Below, one piece after another: positions 1-7,239 of a DNA stretch of 21,545 nucleotides. The DNA is taken from assembly GCA_001701075.1 (NCBI GenBank), contig DAAK01000090.1:1-21545 (forward strand), written 5' to 3'. A program made the position numbers and the translations under genes. The notes below the pieces were generated by a model, which was not told where the DNA came from, made no database searches, and worked only from the letters and a program-made list of their open reading frames with translations. Every line of letters starts with the position of its first letter. Within the stretch, counting starts at the first letter, position 1. This DNA comes from Bacteroidales bacterium GP3 (GTDB lineage Bacteria > Bacteroidota > Bacteroidia > Bacteroidales > Muribaculaceae).

Positions 1-192
1 GATTCATTCCATGCTCAGATAGCCATGTTCCCTGCTATGATGCAGCCTGGCGTTGCGGAAGAAATTGAAAAATGGAAAGGAAAGGCTCTTGCATGGAAGA
101 TGCTCGGTGCTGGAGGAGGCGGCAATCTGCTTTTGGTTGTCAATGCAATCCCAGAAGGCTCAATTCCCATTAAGATACGACGTCGCGAATAA
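1..192 (+). CDS. GHMP-family sugar kinase, C-terminal end (partial)
   Basis: The frame is open from the window edge to TAA at 190-192, giving the last 63 residues of a protein that starts upstream. The glycine-rich stretch KMLGAGGGG followed by a hydrophobic strand (NLLLVV) is the motif 3 signature of GHMP kinases (galactokinase, mevalonate kinase, heptose kinase group), which lies near the C-terminus of the fold and closes over the phosphate-binding site. The upstream segment AQIAMFPAMMQPGVAEEIEK fits the helix that precedes this motif. The substrate cannot be named from this fragment. No promoter is visible between it and the alkaline phosphatase gene that follows 90 bp later, so the two may be co-transcribed. 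I am fairly confident of the superfamily only. Confidence 0.65.
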   Translation, partial: DSFHAQIAMFPAMMQPGVAEEIEKWKGKALAWKMLGAGGGGNLLLVVNAIPEGSIPIKIRRRE

Positions 193-206
193 ACGCGCAT
201 ATAAGG

Positions 207-234
207 GTCAAGAACCAAGAGTCAAGGACCAAGT
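207..234. repeat. Heptamer-period intergenic repeat
   Basis: Four consecutive 7-bp units alternate between GTCAAGR and ACCAAGW, so the 14-bp double unit is repeated twice with two mismatches. It lies in the 90-bp gap between the kinase fragment and the alkaline phosphatase gene. It shares its 7-bp period, but not its sequence, with arrays at 15744, 16292 and 18044. Confidence 0.6.
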
Positions 235-282
235 ATCTGCGACAACGATGACAACGACGAAAACTATTAAAACTAAATAATC

Positions 283-1674
283 ATGAAAAAAATTTTTCTT
301 TCTTGCCTTGCCGCTACAGCGACATTAGCTATGATGGCAGAAGATGCTAAATATGTGTTTTATTTTATTGGCGATGGCATGGGACTCGGCCATGTCAACG
401 CTACAGAAGCCTATAACCGAGACGTGCTTAAAAATGGACAACCCATTTTGATGATGACCTTTCCTGTAGCTTCTCAGGCACGTTCTTATTCCACCTCTTC
501 ACCTATCACAGACTCCGCAGCAGCAGGAACAGCCCTCTCTACCGGAGTTAAGACAAAAAATTCAATGATAGGAATGGATTCTGACACTGTTGCTGTCAAT
601 AGTATTGCTGTCGACTTTATGAAAGCGGGATACGCAGTGGGTGTCGGCACAACTGTTCAGGCCGATGATGCCACCCCTGCTGCATGGTATGCCCATGCAG
701 AAAACCGTGGTATGAAGGAGACAATCGCACCACAGGCAGCCGAGAGTGGCCTCTCATTTTTGGCTGGCGGGGGATTCAAGCTTCGTGATGCTGGAGATGA
801 GGCTTTCGAGGAATACCTCAACGTGATGCGCAAAGGGAATTATGAGATAGTTGAAGGATATGCTGCATTCACCGACCTGAAGAAGAAGGGAAGTAAGTTT
901 CCCCAGAAAGTGTTGATGTATCCGGATAAGCCTGCAGGTGGTCAAGTAGGAAATACCATCGACTCTATCCCTGGCGCAATGACATGTGCACAGATCACAG
1001 AAGCATGCCTCTATACTCTTGAGAATGCAAATCCAGACAAGTTCCTTATGATGATTGAAGGTGGCAACATCGACTGGGCAGCCCATGCTAATGATGGTGG
1101 AGGCGTTATAAAGGAGATACTCAACTTCCAGGATGCAATTAATGTGGCCTACCAGTTCTATCTGCGTCATCCATCCGAGACTCTGATTGTGGTGACAGCC
1201 GACCATGACACCGGTGGCATGGCTTATGGAAGAAACGGCGGTCCGTACGACATCGCATATGCTGACGCACAGAAGATATCAAAGGATACTTTTGGAGAAT
1301 GGACTCGAGAGTGGGGCAAAAACACCCAAAATCCTACTTGGGAGGAGATGGAGCAGGTGCTCAAGGATAAACTTGGATTTTGGTCGATCGTACCAGTAAG
1401 CAAGTGGGAGACTGACGAACTGAAGAAACTCTTTGATGAGACATTCATCACCAAGAGAGCAGAGGATGAAAAAACCTTGTATCACACTTTCAATGCATTC
1501 ACTGCAAAAGCCTTCTCTATTCTCAACTATCATATGGGAATCGGTTGGACCACAACATATCATGCCGGCAACTTCGTACCTGTATATGCGATCGGCACGA
1601 ATGCAAATTTCTTTACCGGCAGCCTTAATAATAATGAGATTCCATTGCTGATTAAGAAAGCAGCAGGTCTTTAA
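283..1674 (+). CDS. Secreted alkaline phosphatase (PhoA superfamily)
   Basis: A periplasmic phosphomonoesterase of 463 aa, expected to release inorganic phosphate from organic phosphates. Residues 1-19 form a Sec signal peptide (KK, then a hydrophobic stretch, with likely cleavage after A19). The family motifs appear in order: FIGDGMG (28-34) with metal ligand D31; TDSAAAGTAL (76-85) with nucleophile S78; MIEGGNIDWAAHAND with metal-binding E, D and H; VTADHDTGG with the DH metal pair; and a late YHAGNFVPV segment carrying the last histidine ligand. All key residues seem intact, so the enzyme should be active. The RNase H gene begins one base after the stop codon, which suggests an operon. Whether it responds to phosphate cannot be told, because no Pho box was recognised. 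Confidence 0.93.
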   Translation: MKKIFLSCLAATATLAMMAEDAKYVFYFIGDGMGLGHVNATEAYNRDVLKNGQPILMMTFPVASQARSYSTSSPITDSAAAGTALSTGVKTKNSMIGMDSDTVAVNSIAVDFMKAGYAVGVGTTVQADDATPAAWYAHAENRGMKETIAPQAAESGLSFLAGGGFKLRDAGDEAFEEYLNVMRKGNYEIVEGYAAFTDLKKKGSKFPQKVLMYPDKPAGGQVGNTIDSIPGAMTCAQITEACLYTLENANPDKFLMMIEGGNIDWAAHANDGGGVIKEILNFQDAINVAYQFYLRHPSETLIVVTADHDTGGMAYGRNGGPYDIAYADAQKISKDTFGEWTREWGKNTQNPTWEEMEQVLKDKLGFWSIVPVSKWETDELKKLFDETFITKRAEDEKTLYHTFNAFTAKAFSILNYHMGIGWTTTYHAGNFVPVYAIGTNANFFTGSLNNNEIPLLIKKAAGL

Positions 1675-1675
1675 T

Positions 1676-2347
1676 ATGGCTAAACAGAAATTTTATGTAG
1701 TTTGGGTAGGCAGAGAACCGGGGGTCTATGACAACTGGAGCGACTGCGAGGAGCAGATACTGAATTTCCCAGGTGCAAAATACAAGAGCTTTTCCTCTTC
1801 GGCAGAAGCTGCCCAGGCTTTTCGTAGGAGTGACGACGAAAGCAATCCTGCCGACCTCGGATCTCTCCTTATCGCGGCCTCCGATCATCGGGAAGCGACT
1901 TCTCCCAACATAGGAGCCCCTGCATATCTTGCAAATCCTGACATAGATAAGAATGCATGGGCGGTCGATGCTTCGTGCCAAGGGAATCCAGGGATAATGG
2001 AATACAGAGGTGTGGAACTGGCTTCAGGTCGGGAATTATTCAAGGTTGGACCTTTTCAAGATGGCACTAATAATATAGGTGAATTTTTAGCTATTGTGCA
2101 TGCGTTGGCAGAGATGCATCGCCGCAATGAATGGCATAATATCTATTCCGACTCAAAGACAGCAATGGCGTGGGTTCGCAATCGTCAAGTAAAGACACAG
2201 CTGAAACATAGCGACCGCAACGCACGCCTTTTCGAACTTTTGGGTAGAGGATTAGTCTGGATACGCTCACATTCCTGGCCTGTGAAGATAATGAAATGGC
2301 AGACGGAACTCTGGGGTGAAATCCCGGCAGACTTCGGTAGAAAATGA
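1676..2347 (+). CDS. rnhA: Ribonuclease HI with N-terminal hybrid-binding (viroplasmin) domain
   Basis: Degrades the RNA strand of RNA:DNA hybrids in the cytoplasm (R-loops, primers). Of 223 aa, residues 1-50 (FYVVWVGREPGVYDNWSDC...) form the RHBD/viroplasmin-like hybrid-binding domain. A linker follows, then the catalytic domain from about residue 92. The carboxylates match the Bacillus halodurans enzyme type: D98 in AVDASCQGNPG, E136 in GEFLAIVHAL, D159 in YSDSKTA, and D219 in the C-terminal EIPADFGRK, which also carries E215. The protein ends exactly where this subfamily usually ends, so it is full length. The start lies one base after the phosphatase stop codon. The downstream channel gene begins 7 bases after this stop, or overlaps it if the earlier ATG is used. 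Confidence 0.93.
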   Translation: MAKQKFYVVWVGREPGVYDNWSDCEEQILNFPGAKYKSFSSSAEAAQAFRRSDDESNPADLGSLLIAASDHREATSPNIGAPAYLANPDIDKNAWAVDASCQGNPGIMEYRGVELASGRELFKVGPFQDGTNNIGEFLAIVHALAEMHRRNEWHNIYSDSKTAMAWVRNRQVKTQLKHSDRNARLFELLGRGLVWIRSHSWPVKIMKWQTELWGEIPADFGRK

Positions 2348-2354
2348 TACTACT

Positions 2355-3575
2355 ATGACTCTTCGACACTGGACAACAGAATTTCTTAATTCATTACTCA
2401 CACCCGAGACGGCAGCTCCGCTAATCAGTCCGACACTTCTGGTGATTATCGGTCTGATTTCCCTGGCATCATATTTCTTGTGCGTAAGGATTGTCACTCC
2501 TCTTACCAATCTCTTCACACGTAAGACAGAGACGGAATGGGATGACGACATCCTTAATAAGAAGGCTATGAAGGCGTTCTCTCAACTTGCGCCTGCACTC
2601 ATCCTTGCTTGGCTATTGCCTCAGGCTTTCTCCAATCATGAATGGGGAGTGGCGATGATTGAGAAACTGACACAGGTATATATTGTCTATGCCGTCATCA
2701 ACCTGCTGTCGGTGCTGATGTCAAATACAGTAGATGCTTTTGAAAAGCGCGATAGGGCAGCCGAGCACAACCTGACTGTGATAGAAGGTGCATTGAAATT
2801 GGTACTTGTACTGATAGGCATTATCATTTCGCTCAGCATCCTTTTCGATAAGAAACCTGCAATGGTGCTGACCGGATTCGGTGCTTCAGCGGCAGTGCTG
2901 ATGTTGGTGTTTCAGGATACAATCAAGGGATTTGTCGGTGGAGTGCAGCTGACAATCAACAATATGCTGAAAAAAGGGGACTGGATCATCTGCGATAAGG
3001 CAGGAGCAAACGGAGAAGTGCAGGAGATAAAGCTGACAACGGTGAAGGTGCGCAACTGGGATAACTCAATTGTAACCATCCATCCATATACTTTGATAAG
3101 CGATTCTTTCCGCAATTTTCAGAATATGCGGGAGATAGGGGCTCGAAGAGTAGCAAGGTCGATATATATTGACTTCGACTCCATACGTTTCTTGCGTAAG
3201 GAAGAAATAGAAAACTTAATCGAGAAGGGTTTGCTCTCGGAGCACTCCTTGAAACATGCGAATCAGGAAGTGAATCTTTCACTATTCCGCAAATATCTGA
3301 TACGCTACCTTACTGGGCACCCTGATATAATCAAAAAACATCCGGATCCAGCTGTGATTCTGATGGTTCGCCAACTGCAACCAACACCGCAAGGCCTCCC
3401 TCTCGAGTTATACTTCTTCACGAAAATCACCTCATGGGCAGCTTATGAACGCCTCCAGGCCGACATATTCGACTACGTCTATGCCTGCGTACATGAATTC
3501 GGCCTCCGCATCTACCAAGCGCCTTCCGGCTCCGACCTGCGCCGTCTCACCCCATTGAATACGCCTATCTCCTGA
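2355..3575 (+). CDS. Mechanosensitive ion channel, MscS family (YbdG-like)
   Basis: An inner-membrane channel expected to open under membrane tension during osmotic downshock. The N-terminal half has several hydrophobic segments (around ISPTLLVIIGLISLASYF, APALILAWLLP, LVLVLIGIIISLSIL). The pore helix and its follow-on, GFGASAAVLMLVFQD then GFVGGVQL, are MscS-like and lead into the beta domain (GDWIICDKAGANGEVQEI). An extended C-terminal soluble domain (RSIYIDFDSIRFLRKEE and onward) is typical of the YbdG/MscM branch. At 406 aa the length also fits YbdG. I chose ATG 2355, which lies 7 bases after rnhA. An in-frame ATG at 2316 would add 13 charged residues and overlap rnhA by 32 bases, which is less likely. 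No clear Shine-Dalgarno sequence decides between them. Confidence 0.87.
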   Translation: MTLRHWTTEFLNSLLTPETAAPLISPTLLVIIGLISLASYFLCVRIVTPLTNLFTRKTETEWDDDILNKKAMKAFSQLAPALILAWLLPQAFSNHEWGVAMIEKLTQVYIVYAVINLLSVLMSNTVDAFEKRDRAAEHNLTVIEGALKLVLVLIGIIISLSILFDKKPAMVLTGFGASAAVLMLVFQDTIKGFVGGVQLTINNMLKKGDWIICDKAGANGEVQEIKLTTVKVRNWDNSIVTIHPYTLISDSFRNFQNMREIGARRVARSIYIDFDSIRFLRKEEIENLIEKGLLSEHSLKHANQEVNLSLFRKYLIRYLTGHPDIIKKHPDPAVILMVRQLQPTPQGLPLELYFFTKITSWAAYERLQADIFDYVYACVHEFGLRIYQAPSGSDLRRLTPLNTPIS

Positions 3576-3624
3576 CCCTCAAATTCCGTCAGGATAAGAC
3601 CTAACGAAAATTGAATTATTCTTA

Positions 3625-3654
3625 CAAAAGTCATCTTTGCAAAGATGACTTTTG
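3625..3654. repeat. 30-bp perfect palindrome, possible terminator of the phoA-rnhA-mscS run
   Basis: The half-site CAAAAGTCATCTTTG (3625-3639) is followed with no spacer by its exact reverse complement (3640-3654). In RNA this would form a stem of about 13 bp with a 4-nt loop, then an AT-rich tail (CATTTTAATTT). It sits 50 bp after the channel stop codon, so it could end transcription. A spacer-free palindrome of this length could equally be an operator or a recombination site. The symmetry is certain; the function is not. Confidence 0.6.
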
Positions 3655-3680
3655 CATTTTAATTTCTATAAAGATGATTT

Positions 3681-3790
3681 TTGTCATTTTAGTGCAAAAA
3701 CATTTTGGAGTTTTTGTCATTTTAAGGCTAAAACATTTTGGAATTCTTGTCATTTTAGTGCAAAAACATTTTGGAATTTTTATCATTTTA
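3681..3790. repeat. 33-bp direct tandem repeat array
   Basis: Units begin at 3681, 3714, 3747 and 3780 (the last is partial), with an exact 33-bp period. The core of each unit is TTGTCATTTTA, then about 8 variable bases, then ACATTTTGGA. Units 1 and 3 are nearly identical; unit 2 differs in the middle. The ORFs that cross the array (11-residue repeats such as VILVQKHFG) are by-products of the DNA repeat. Each unit carries TTTTGG, which resembles a -33 box, and the last one is correctly spaced from a -7 box at 3792. Confidence 0.85.
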
Positions 3791-3799
3791 TTACTTTTG
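3770..3799 (+). promoter_or_regulatory. Bacteroidetes-type promoter at the end of the 33-bp array
   Basis: TTTG at 3770-3773 (-33) and TACTTTTG at 3792-3799 (-7, TAnnTTTG) are separated by 18 bp, close to the primary sigma consensus of Bacteroidetes. The -33 box belongs to the third 33-bp repeat unit. It would drive the 98-aa gene at 3871. Between them lies a 17-codon frame (ATG 3831 to TAA 3884) that overlaps the start of that gene; it could be a leader peptide or chance. Confidence 0.55.
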
Positions 3800-3870
3800 C
3801 ATTGCTAATCAACCAACTAACAGATACCACATGAGATTTGTAAACATGGCAATAAATACAATCAAAGGGA

Positions 3871-4167
3871 ATGGCTATAAATAAACGAAAACCCGTCAAA
3901 GAAGATTTTTGGTATATAACTGACTTTGAAAATGACCCTACACTATATCAAGACCAACTAGGGCGGACAATTCCTCTTAAAGTTGAATCTGGAGGTTATA
4001 CTAAAACGTATGATGTATGGCAAAATCTCATGGAAAATCCAGACATTAGAGGGATCGGATGGGATTTATGTTGTAAGAATGGGAAAGATTACGAATTGGA
4101 ATGTGTAAATCTATTTCATCCGCGTCTTCTTCTGTTTTGCGACCCCAGTTCGCAATCGGACACATAA
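3871..4167 (+). CDS. Hypothetical protein, 98 aa, unrecognised
   Basis: I do not recognise this family. The protein is soluble with no signal peptide or membrane segment. The first 80 residues look like a real, fairly acidic domain (EDFWYITDFENDP, YDVWQNLMENPDIRGIGWDLCC). The last 18 (FHPRLLLFCDPSSQSDT) differ in character and may be a readthrough tail created by truncation. It has its own promoter at 3770 and a terminator-like hairpin directly after its stop codon, so it is a single-gene unit at the left edge of the defence island. It could be an orphan immunity or antitoxin-like protein, or the remnant of a larger gene; the sequence does not decide. Codon use is AT-rich, like the Septu genes next to it. 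Confidence 0.5.
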   Translation: MAINKRKPVKEDFWYITDFENDPTLYQDQLGRTIPLKVESGGYTKTYDVWQNLMENPDIRGIGWDLCCKNGKDYELECVNLFHPRLLLFCDPSSQSDT

Positions 4168-4168
4168 A

Positions 4169-4192
4169 AATTTGGTTTCACCAAATTATTTT
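4169..4192 (+). terminator. Hairpin terminator overlapping the upstream part of leader A
   Basis: AATTTGGT (4169-4176), loop TTC and ACCAAATT (4180-4187) form an 8-bp perfect stem followed by ATTTTT. It begins 2 bases after the stop of the 98-aa gene. Its TTTG at 4171-4174 could also serve as the -33 element for the -7 box at 4195 (20-bp spacing), so terminator and promoter overlap. Confidence 0.55.
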
Positions 4193-4194
4193 TA

Positions 4195-4283
4195 TAATTT
4201 TGCATATAGGCTTACGTCGTGTGTCTTCCAAGAGTGGTAGCTCGGTGGGGGTCATAAGAAAATAAAAGGGGGTTACTCGCGCT
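4195..4283 (+). promoter_or_regulatory. 89-bp promoter/leader element, copy A (before Septu)
   Basis: This is one of three elements of identical length, alignable without gaps, at 4195, 6292 and 7240. Each has a -7 box (TAATTTTG here), the block ATAGGCT, a stem-loop region, a purine/A-rich stretch with ATAAAA, and the end TTACTCGCGCT. Copy A is the most divergent but keeps these anchors and the CTTCC-centred hairpin arm. Transcription should start a few bases after the -7 box, so most of the element would be 5' untranslated RNA. The ptuA start codon lies 46 bases after its end. Confidence 0.7.
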
Positions 4284-4329
4284 CTATCAACACATTAAAA
4301 TGAATTTTACCTTATAAAATAAGATTCCA

Positions 4330-5577
4330 ATGAACTCATATATAACTCAAATACATATCAATGATTTATATCATCTTCACAATCTTACAATAAAGATTGA
4401 CGATTCCTCTTGTTCTAATTTGATTATTACCGGAAAGAATGGGAGTGGCAAGACAGTGCTCCTGGAAGCTATTACCAACAGGCTTGAAAAAATATTTCCA
4501 CCTAAGAATAGTAAGGTAAAGGAGTTGGGCGATCATGTGATGTTAGGGATATTAAAAAGTGCCGATAAGAATAATATGTCTGAGGCAGAACGCACTAAGC
4601 TACAACATGATATAAATAATAGGGAAGCAAGAATACAAAGCGGTCAAGAAAACGTAGATTTGTTATTTGATAATCTAGAATATCTCTTAAGTGAATATGA
4701 AATGGGTAACTTCATAGTCGCTTCTTATCAGGCAGCTCGTAAAACCAAGATTCAAATCCCAGTCAATCCGACAAAACCGGATTTATATTCGCATGCCAAC
4801 ATAAGGGAAAATCTCACATCTCAACTGCTTTATTTCTTATCAGATCTTAAGATTCAGGAGGCTCTTGCTCGTAATGAGAAGCAGTTAGAAGATGCCAATC
4901 TAATAAATCAATGGTTCATCAATTTTGAAAACATCTTAAAATCAATCTTTGGAGATAAGAATCTGCAACTTAAATTCAATTATAGGGATTACACATTTTC
5001 AATATTGACCGAAGGAAAGGCTTTTGGATTTACTCAATTGTCAGACGGTTTTGTTGCCGTTCTCGATATTGTTGCCGACCTCATACTTAGGATGCAGCCA
5101 ACAGGAAGCATCTCTACTGAATTCAGCAAACCAGGTATCGTGCTTATTGATGAAGTTGAAACTCATCTTCATCTCCAGCTTCAAAAGGAGATATTGCCAT
5201 TGCTGACTACTCTTTTTCCAAATATCCAGTTTATAGTATCCACTCATTCCCCATTCGTATTGAATTCTTTGGCCAATGCTACTGCATATGATTTGGAACA
5301 TCAAGAACCTATTTCTAACTTGAGCGAATTTTCATATCAAGCGTTGACAGAAGGATATTTTGGGGTTAAGACAGATTCAAACTATGCCCTTAACAGATAT
5401 GCGGAATTGAAATCGCTATTGGAAAAGACAGAACTCTCTGATATAGAGAAAACTGTAGCACGACAATTGATTGAGGATATACGTAAGATTCCGGAAGCAA
5501 GTTCGCCGGATCTTGTTGGTGCTTACAGACAATTGGAAATCGAATATTTTGACAAGATAACGAAACTTGGAGCATGA
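4330..5577 (+). CDS. ptuA: Septu defence ATPase PtuA
   Basis: An OLD/ABC-type AAA ATPase of 415 aa. Walker A GKNGSGKT is at 35-42, a signature-like QLSDG is near 237, Walker B VLIDEVE is at about 271-277 (D274, E275), and the H-loop STHSP starts at 304 with H306. The intervening helical part is short and shows no long coiled coil. With an HNH nuclease as the next gene (4-base ATGA overlap), this is the two-gene Septu arrangement. In described Septu systems PtuA oligomerises, senses phage-related signals through nucleotide state and controls the PtuB nuclease. No reverse transcriptase is present, so this is a stand-alone Septu and not a retron. It is transcribed from leader A. Confidence 0.85.
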   Translation: MNSYITQIHINDLYHLHNLTIKIDDSSCSNLIITGKNGSGKTVLLEAITNRLEKIFPPKNSKVKELGDHVMLGILKSADKNNMSEAERTKLQHDINNREARIQSGQENVDLLFDNLEYLLSEYEMGNFIVASYQAARKTKIQIPVNPTKPDLYSHANIRENLTSQLLYFLSDLKIQEALARNEKQLEDANLINQWFINFENILKSIFGDKNLQLKFNYRDYTFSILTEGKAFGFTQLSDGFVAVLDIVADLILRMQPTGSISTEFSKPGIVLIDEVETHLHLQLQKEILPLLTTLFPNIQFIVSTHSPFVLNSLANATAYDLEHQEPISNLSEFSYQALTEGYFGVKTDSNYALNRYAELKSLLEKTELSDIEKTVARQLIEDIRKIPEASSPDLVGAYRQLEIEYFDKITKLGA

Positions 5578-6218
5578 TTAGAATATTCAAACATCCTATT
5601 GCTCCGAAATCATTGGAACGTCATACTTCATGGAATGAAAATGATGTGACTGTCCAGCTAATGTCTGATCAGCACAATAAATGCTATCTATGCGAAAGAA
5701 AGCTTGTTACAGATTTTCAGGTTGAGCATCTTAAGAGTCGTGCCAATCATAAAGAAGATGCTTATAACTGGCGAAATCTCCTTTGTGCTTGCTCTTATTG
5801 TAATGGAAAAAAATCAAACACATCCGATGGTATCCTTAATCCATTAGAAAAAGATGTTGAAAATATCATATTTCAAAAATTTGATTTTCCTGAGTCAAAA
5901 GTGCTTTTCCGTATTAAAGGAGAACAAACAACAGAGGCAGAACTCACAATAAAACTCTTAGAAAGCATTTTCAACGGAAGTGGTAAATCCAGGAAATTCA
6001 AAGAACAACAGATGTATGATCATGCCAAATCAAGGATTACTTCATTTCAGGGCATGTGTCTCTCTTGGTTGAAGACAGGTACTGAACAGATAAGAAATGC
6101 CATTATAGAAGATTTGGATATAAAATCCGAATACTTAGGTTTCAAATATTGGATCATTCGCTCAAATTCAAGACTTCTTTCTGAGTTTGGTAAATATGTC
6201 GTTTGGAATAAAATATAA
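5574..6218 (+). CDS. ptuB: Septu HNH endonuclease PtuB
   Basis: The effector nuclease of Septu, 214 aa, of the HNH type also found with retron ATPases. The N-terminal region holds the zinc-binding pair C37-x2-C40 (CYLC), the core VEHLKS with E51 and H52, N68 in YNWRNLL, and the second zinc pair C73-x2-C76 followed by NGKK. All catalytic and metal positions look intact. The C-terminal half is helical and not further recognisable; it probably contacts PtuA. The start codon overlaps the ptuA stop codon (ATGA), implying translational coupling. It is followed by 73 bases without a gene and then leader copy B. Confidence 0.85.
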   Translation: MIRIFKHPIAPKSLERHTSWNENDVTVQLMSDQHNKCYLCERKLVTDFQVEHLKSRANHKEDAYNWRNLLCACSYCNGKKSNTSDGILNPLEKDVENIIFQKFDFPESKVLFRIKGEQTTEAELTIKLLESIFNGSGKSRKFKEQQMYDHAKSRITSFQGMCLSWLKTGTEQIRNAIIEDLDIKSEYLGFKYWIIRSNSRLLSEFGKYVVWNKI

Positions 6219-6291
6219 TCTGAGTATCAATCTGATATAAAAAGGAAGAAAAAAATCCCTCCAATCCTCCACAAATCTCAGAAATTTTTTA

Positions 6292-6380
6292 TAACTTTGC
6301 GCATAGGCTCACGCTGAGAGCCTTCCGGGAGCGGAAGGGAGGCGTGGGCTCATTAAACATAAAACGCGTTTACTCGCGCT
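6292..6380 (+). promoter_or_regulatory. 89-bp promoter/leader element, copy B (before HEPN/MNT)
   Basis: The -7 box is TAACTTTG (6292-6299). The RNA can fold with GCTCACGC pairing to GCGTGGGC (8 bp, one G-U) around an inner hairpin CCTTCC-GGGAGC-GGAAGG. Near the end, CGCG-TTTACT-CGCG can form a small second hairpin. The copy is identical to copy C at about 80 of 89 positions. The toxin gene starts 25 bases after the element. No convincing -33 box is visible. Confidence 0.75.
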
Positions 6381-6405
6381 TATAAACATATTAATAATTT
6401 AGCAT

Positions 6406-6792
6406 ATGATCGACAAAATAGAGTATTGGACAGAAATGTCAAATTATGATTATGATACGGCTTTGGCTATGCTTGAGTCAAAGCGATACCTATATGTCGG
6501 GTTCATGTGTCATCAGGTTATAGAGAAAATCCTAAAAGCATATTGGAGTAAAGTATTAGAAGAACCTCCTTTAAAAATTCATAGTCTTTCAAGACTTGCA
6601 GAGAAAACTGCTCTTGACAAAGAAATGACTGAAGAACAACTTGATTTTATTGATTTGCTTGAGCCATTGAATATCGAAGCCCGCTATCCTTCTCATAAAG
6701 AGCGCCTTCTAAAAAGTCTTGATGTTGATAGATGCAAAATAATAATAGATGAAACAGACAAATTAAGGACATGGATAAAGAGCAAGCTATAA
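6406..6792 (+). CDS. HEPN-domain toxin (HepT-like), PF05168 type
   Basis: An all-helical HEPN protein of 128 aa, expected to act as an RNase toxin or toxin-like partner. Family features are the N-terminal SNYDYDTALAMLESKRY helix, CHQVIEKILKAYW (residues 35-47), HSLSRLAEK with H59, and EARYPS with R93. The classic Rx4-6H active-site motif is not clean here (R93 and H97 are only three residues apart), so RNase activity is an inference. The MNT gene overlaps its 3' end by 22 bases. In characterised type VII pairs the nucleotidyltransferase modifies the HEPN toxin with AMP and silences it. The order here is toxin first, antitoxin second. Confidence 0.82.
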   Translation: MIDKIEYWTEMSNYDYDTALAMLESKRYLYVGFMCHQVIEKILKAYWSKVLEEPPLKIHSLSRLAEKTALDKEMTEEQLDFIDLLEPLNIEARYPSHKERLLKSLDVDRCKIIIDETDKLRTWIKSKL

Positions 6793-7067
6793 TATTGGCA
6801 CAGCGATATAAGAATCTTATTCTCGATTTTTTACCGATTCGAGCTTTATATCTATATGGTTCATATAGCAAAGGGACATATACCGAAAATAGCGATATTG
6901 ACATTGCTGTAATTGTAGATAATCTAAACGATGATTATTTCAATGATACTCCTTTGCTATGGAAAATAAGACGTAAAGTAAGCAATTTGATAGAACCTGT
7001 TTTGCTGACTGCTGATGAAGGGAATCCTCTTTATTCCGACATTATAAAATCTGGTATTCTCATTTGA
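6771..7067 (+). CDS. Minimal nucleotidyltransferase antitoxin (MntA-like)
   Basis: 98 aa with the minimal nucleotidyltransferase signature: LYLYGSYSKGTYTENSDIDIAV places the GS motif at 30-31 and the metal-binding aspartates at D42 and D44. The family antitoxin transfers AMP to a tyrosine of the HEPN partner. The start ATG lies inside the HEPN gene (22-base overlap) with AAGGA just upstream, which is consistent with coupled translation. No other domain is present. It ends 172 bases before leader copy C, in a stretch without another gene. Confidence 0.85.
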   Translation: MDKEQAIILAQRYKNLILDFLPIRALYLYGSYSKGTYTENSDIDIAVIVDNLNDDYFNDTPLLWKIRRKVSNLIEPVLLTADEGNPLYSDIIKSGILI

Positions 7068-7136
7068 GACGTATTTCCGTTAGGGTTATAATTGAAGACA
7101 TAATTTCTGTTTGAATATTACGAGAATCAAGAAGGG

Positions 7137-7171
7137 CGGCATTAGTTCGGAAACCGATGCTGTCTTTCTTT
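7137..7171 (+). terminator. Possible weak terminator after HEPN/MNT
   Basis: CGGCAT and ATGCTG pair (one G-U) around an inner CGG-AAA-CCG, followed by TCTTTCTTT. The stem is interrupted by a five-base bulge, so this is only a candidate. Confidence 0.3.
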
Positions 7172-7239
7172 GTGAGTAAAATTTTGGAGGAGCAATAAAA
7201 ATTATCTTGTTGAAGAGGATAGATATCAATTTTTTTTTA

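Noticed and set aside
283..360. Lipoprotein signal on the alkaline phosphatase because of C8
   Set aside because: The residues before C8 do not form a lipobox and the cysteine is too early. A normal Sec signal ending near A19 fits.
754..1206. 150-codon minus-strand frame inside the alkaline phosphatase gene
   Set aside because: It is a shadow of a well-supported gene on the other strand; its peptide shows no family features.
3681..3790. CRISPR array
   Set aside because: The repeats are contiguous 33-bp units with no unique spacers and no cas genes nearby.
3611..3834. Two open frames of 60-65 codons with repeated VILVQKHFG or CHFSAKTFW peptides
   Set aside because: They are created by the 33-bp DNA repeat (11 codons per unit), lie in overlapping phases and have no support as proteins.
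4330..6218. Retron with ATPase and HNH effectors
   Set aside because: No reverse transcriptase gene or msr/msd-like region lies beside the pair, so stand-alone Septu fits better.
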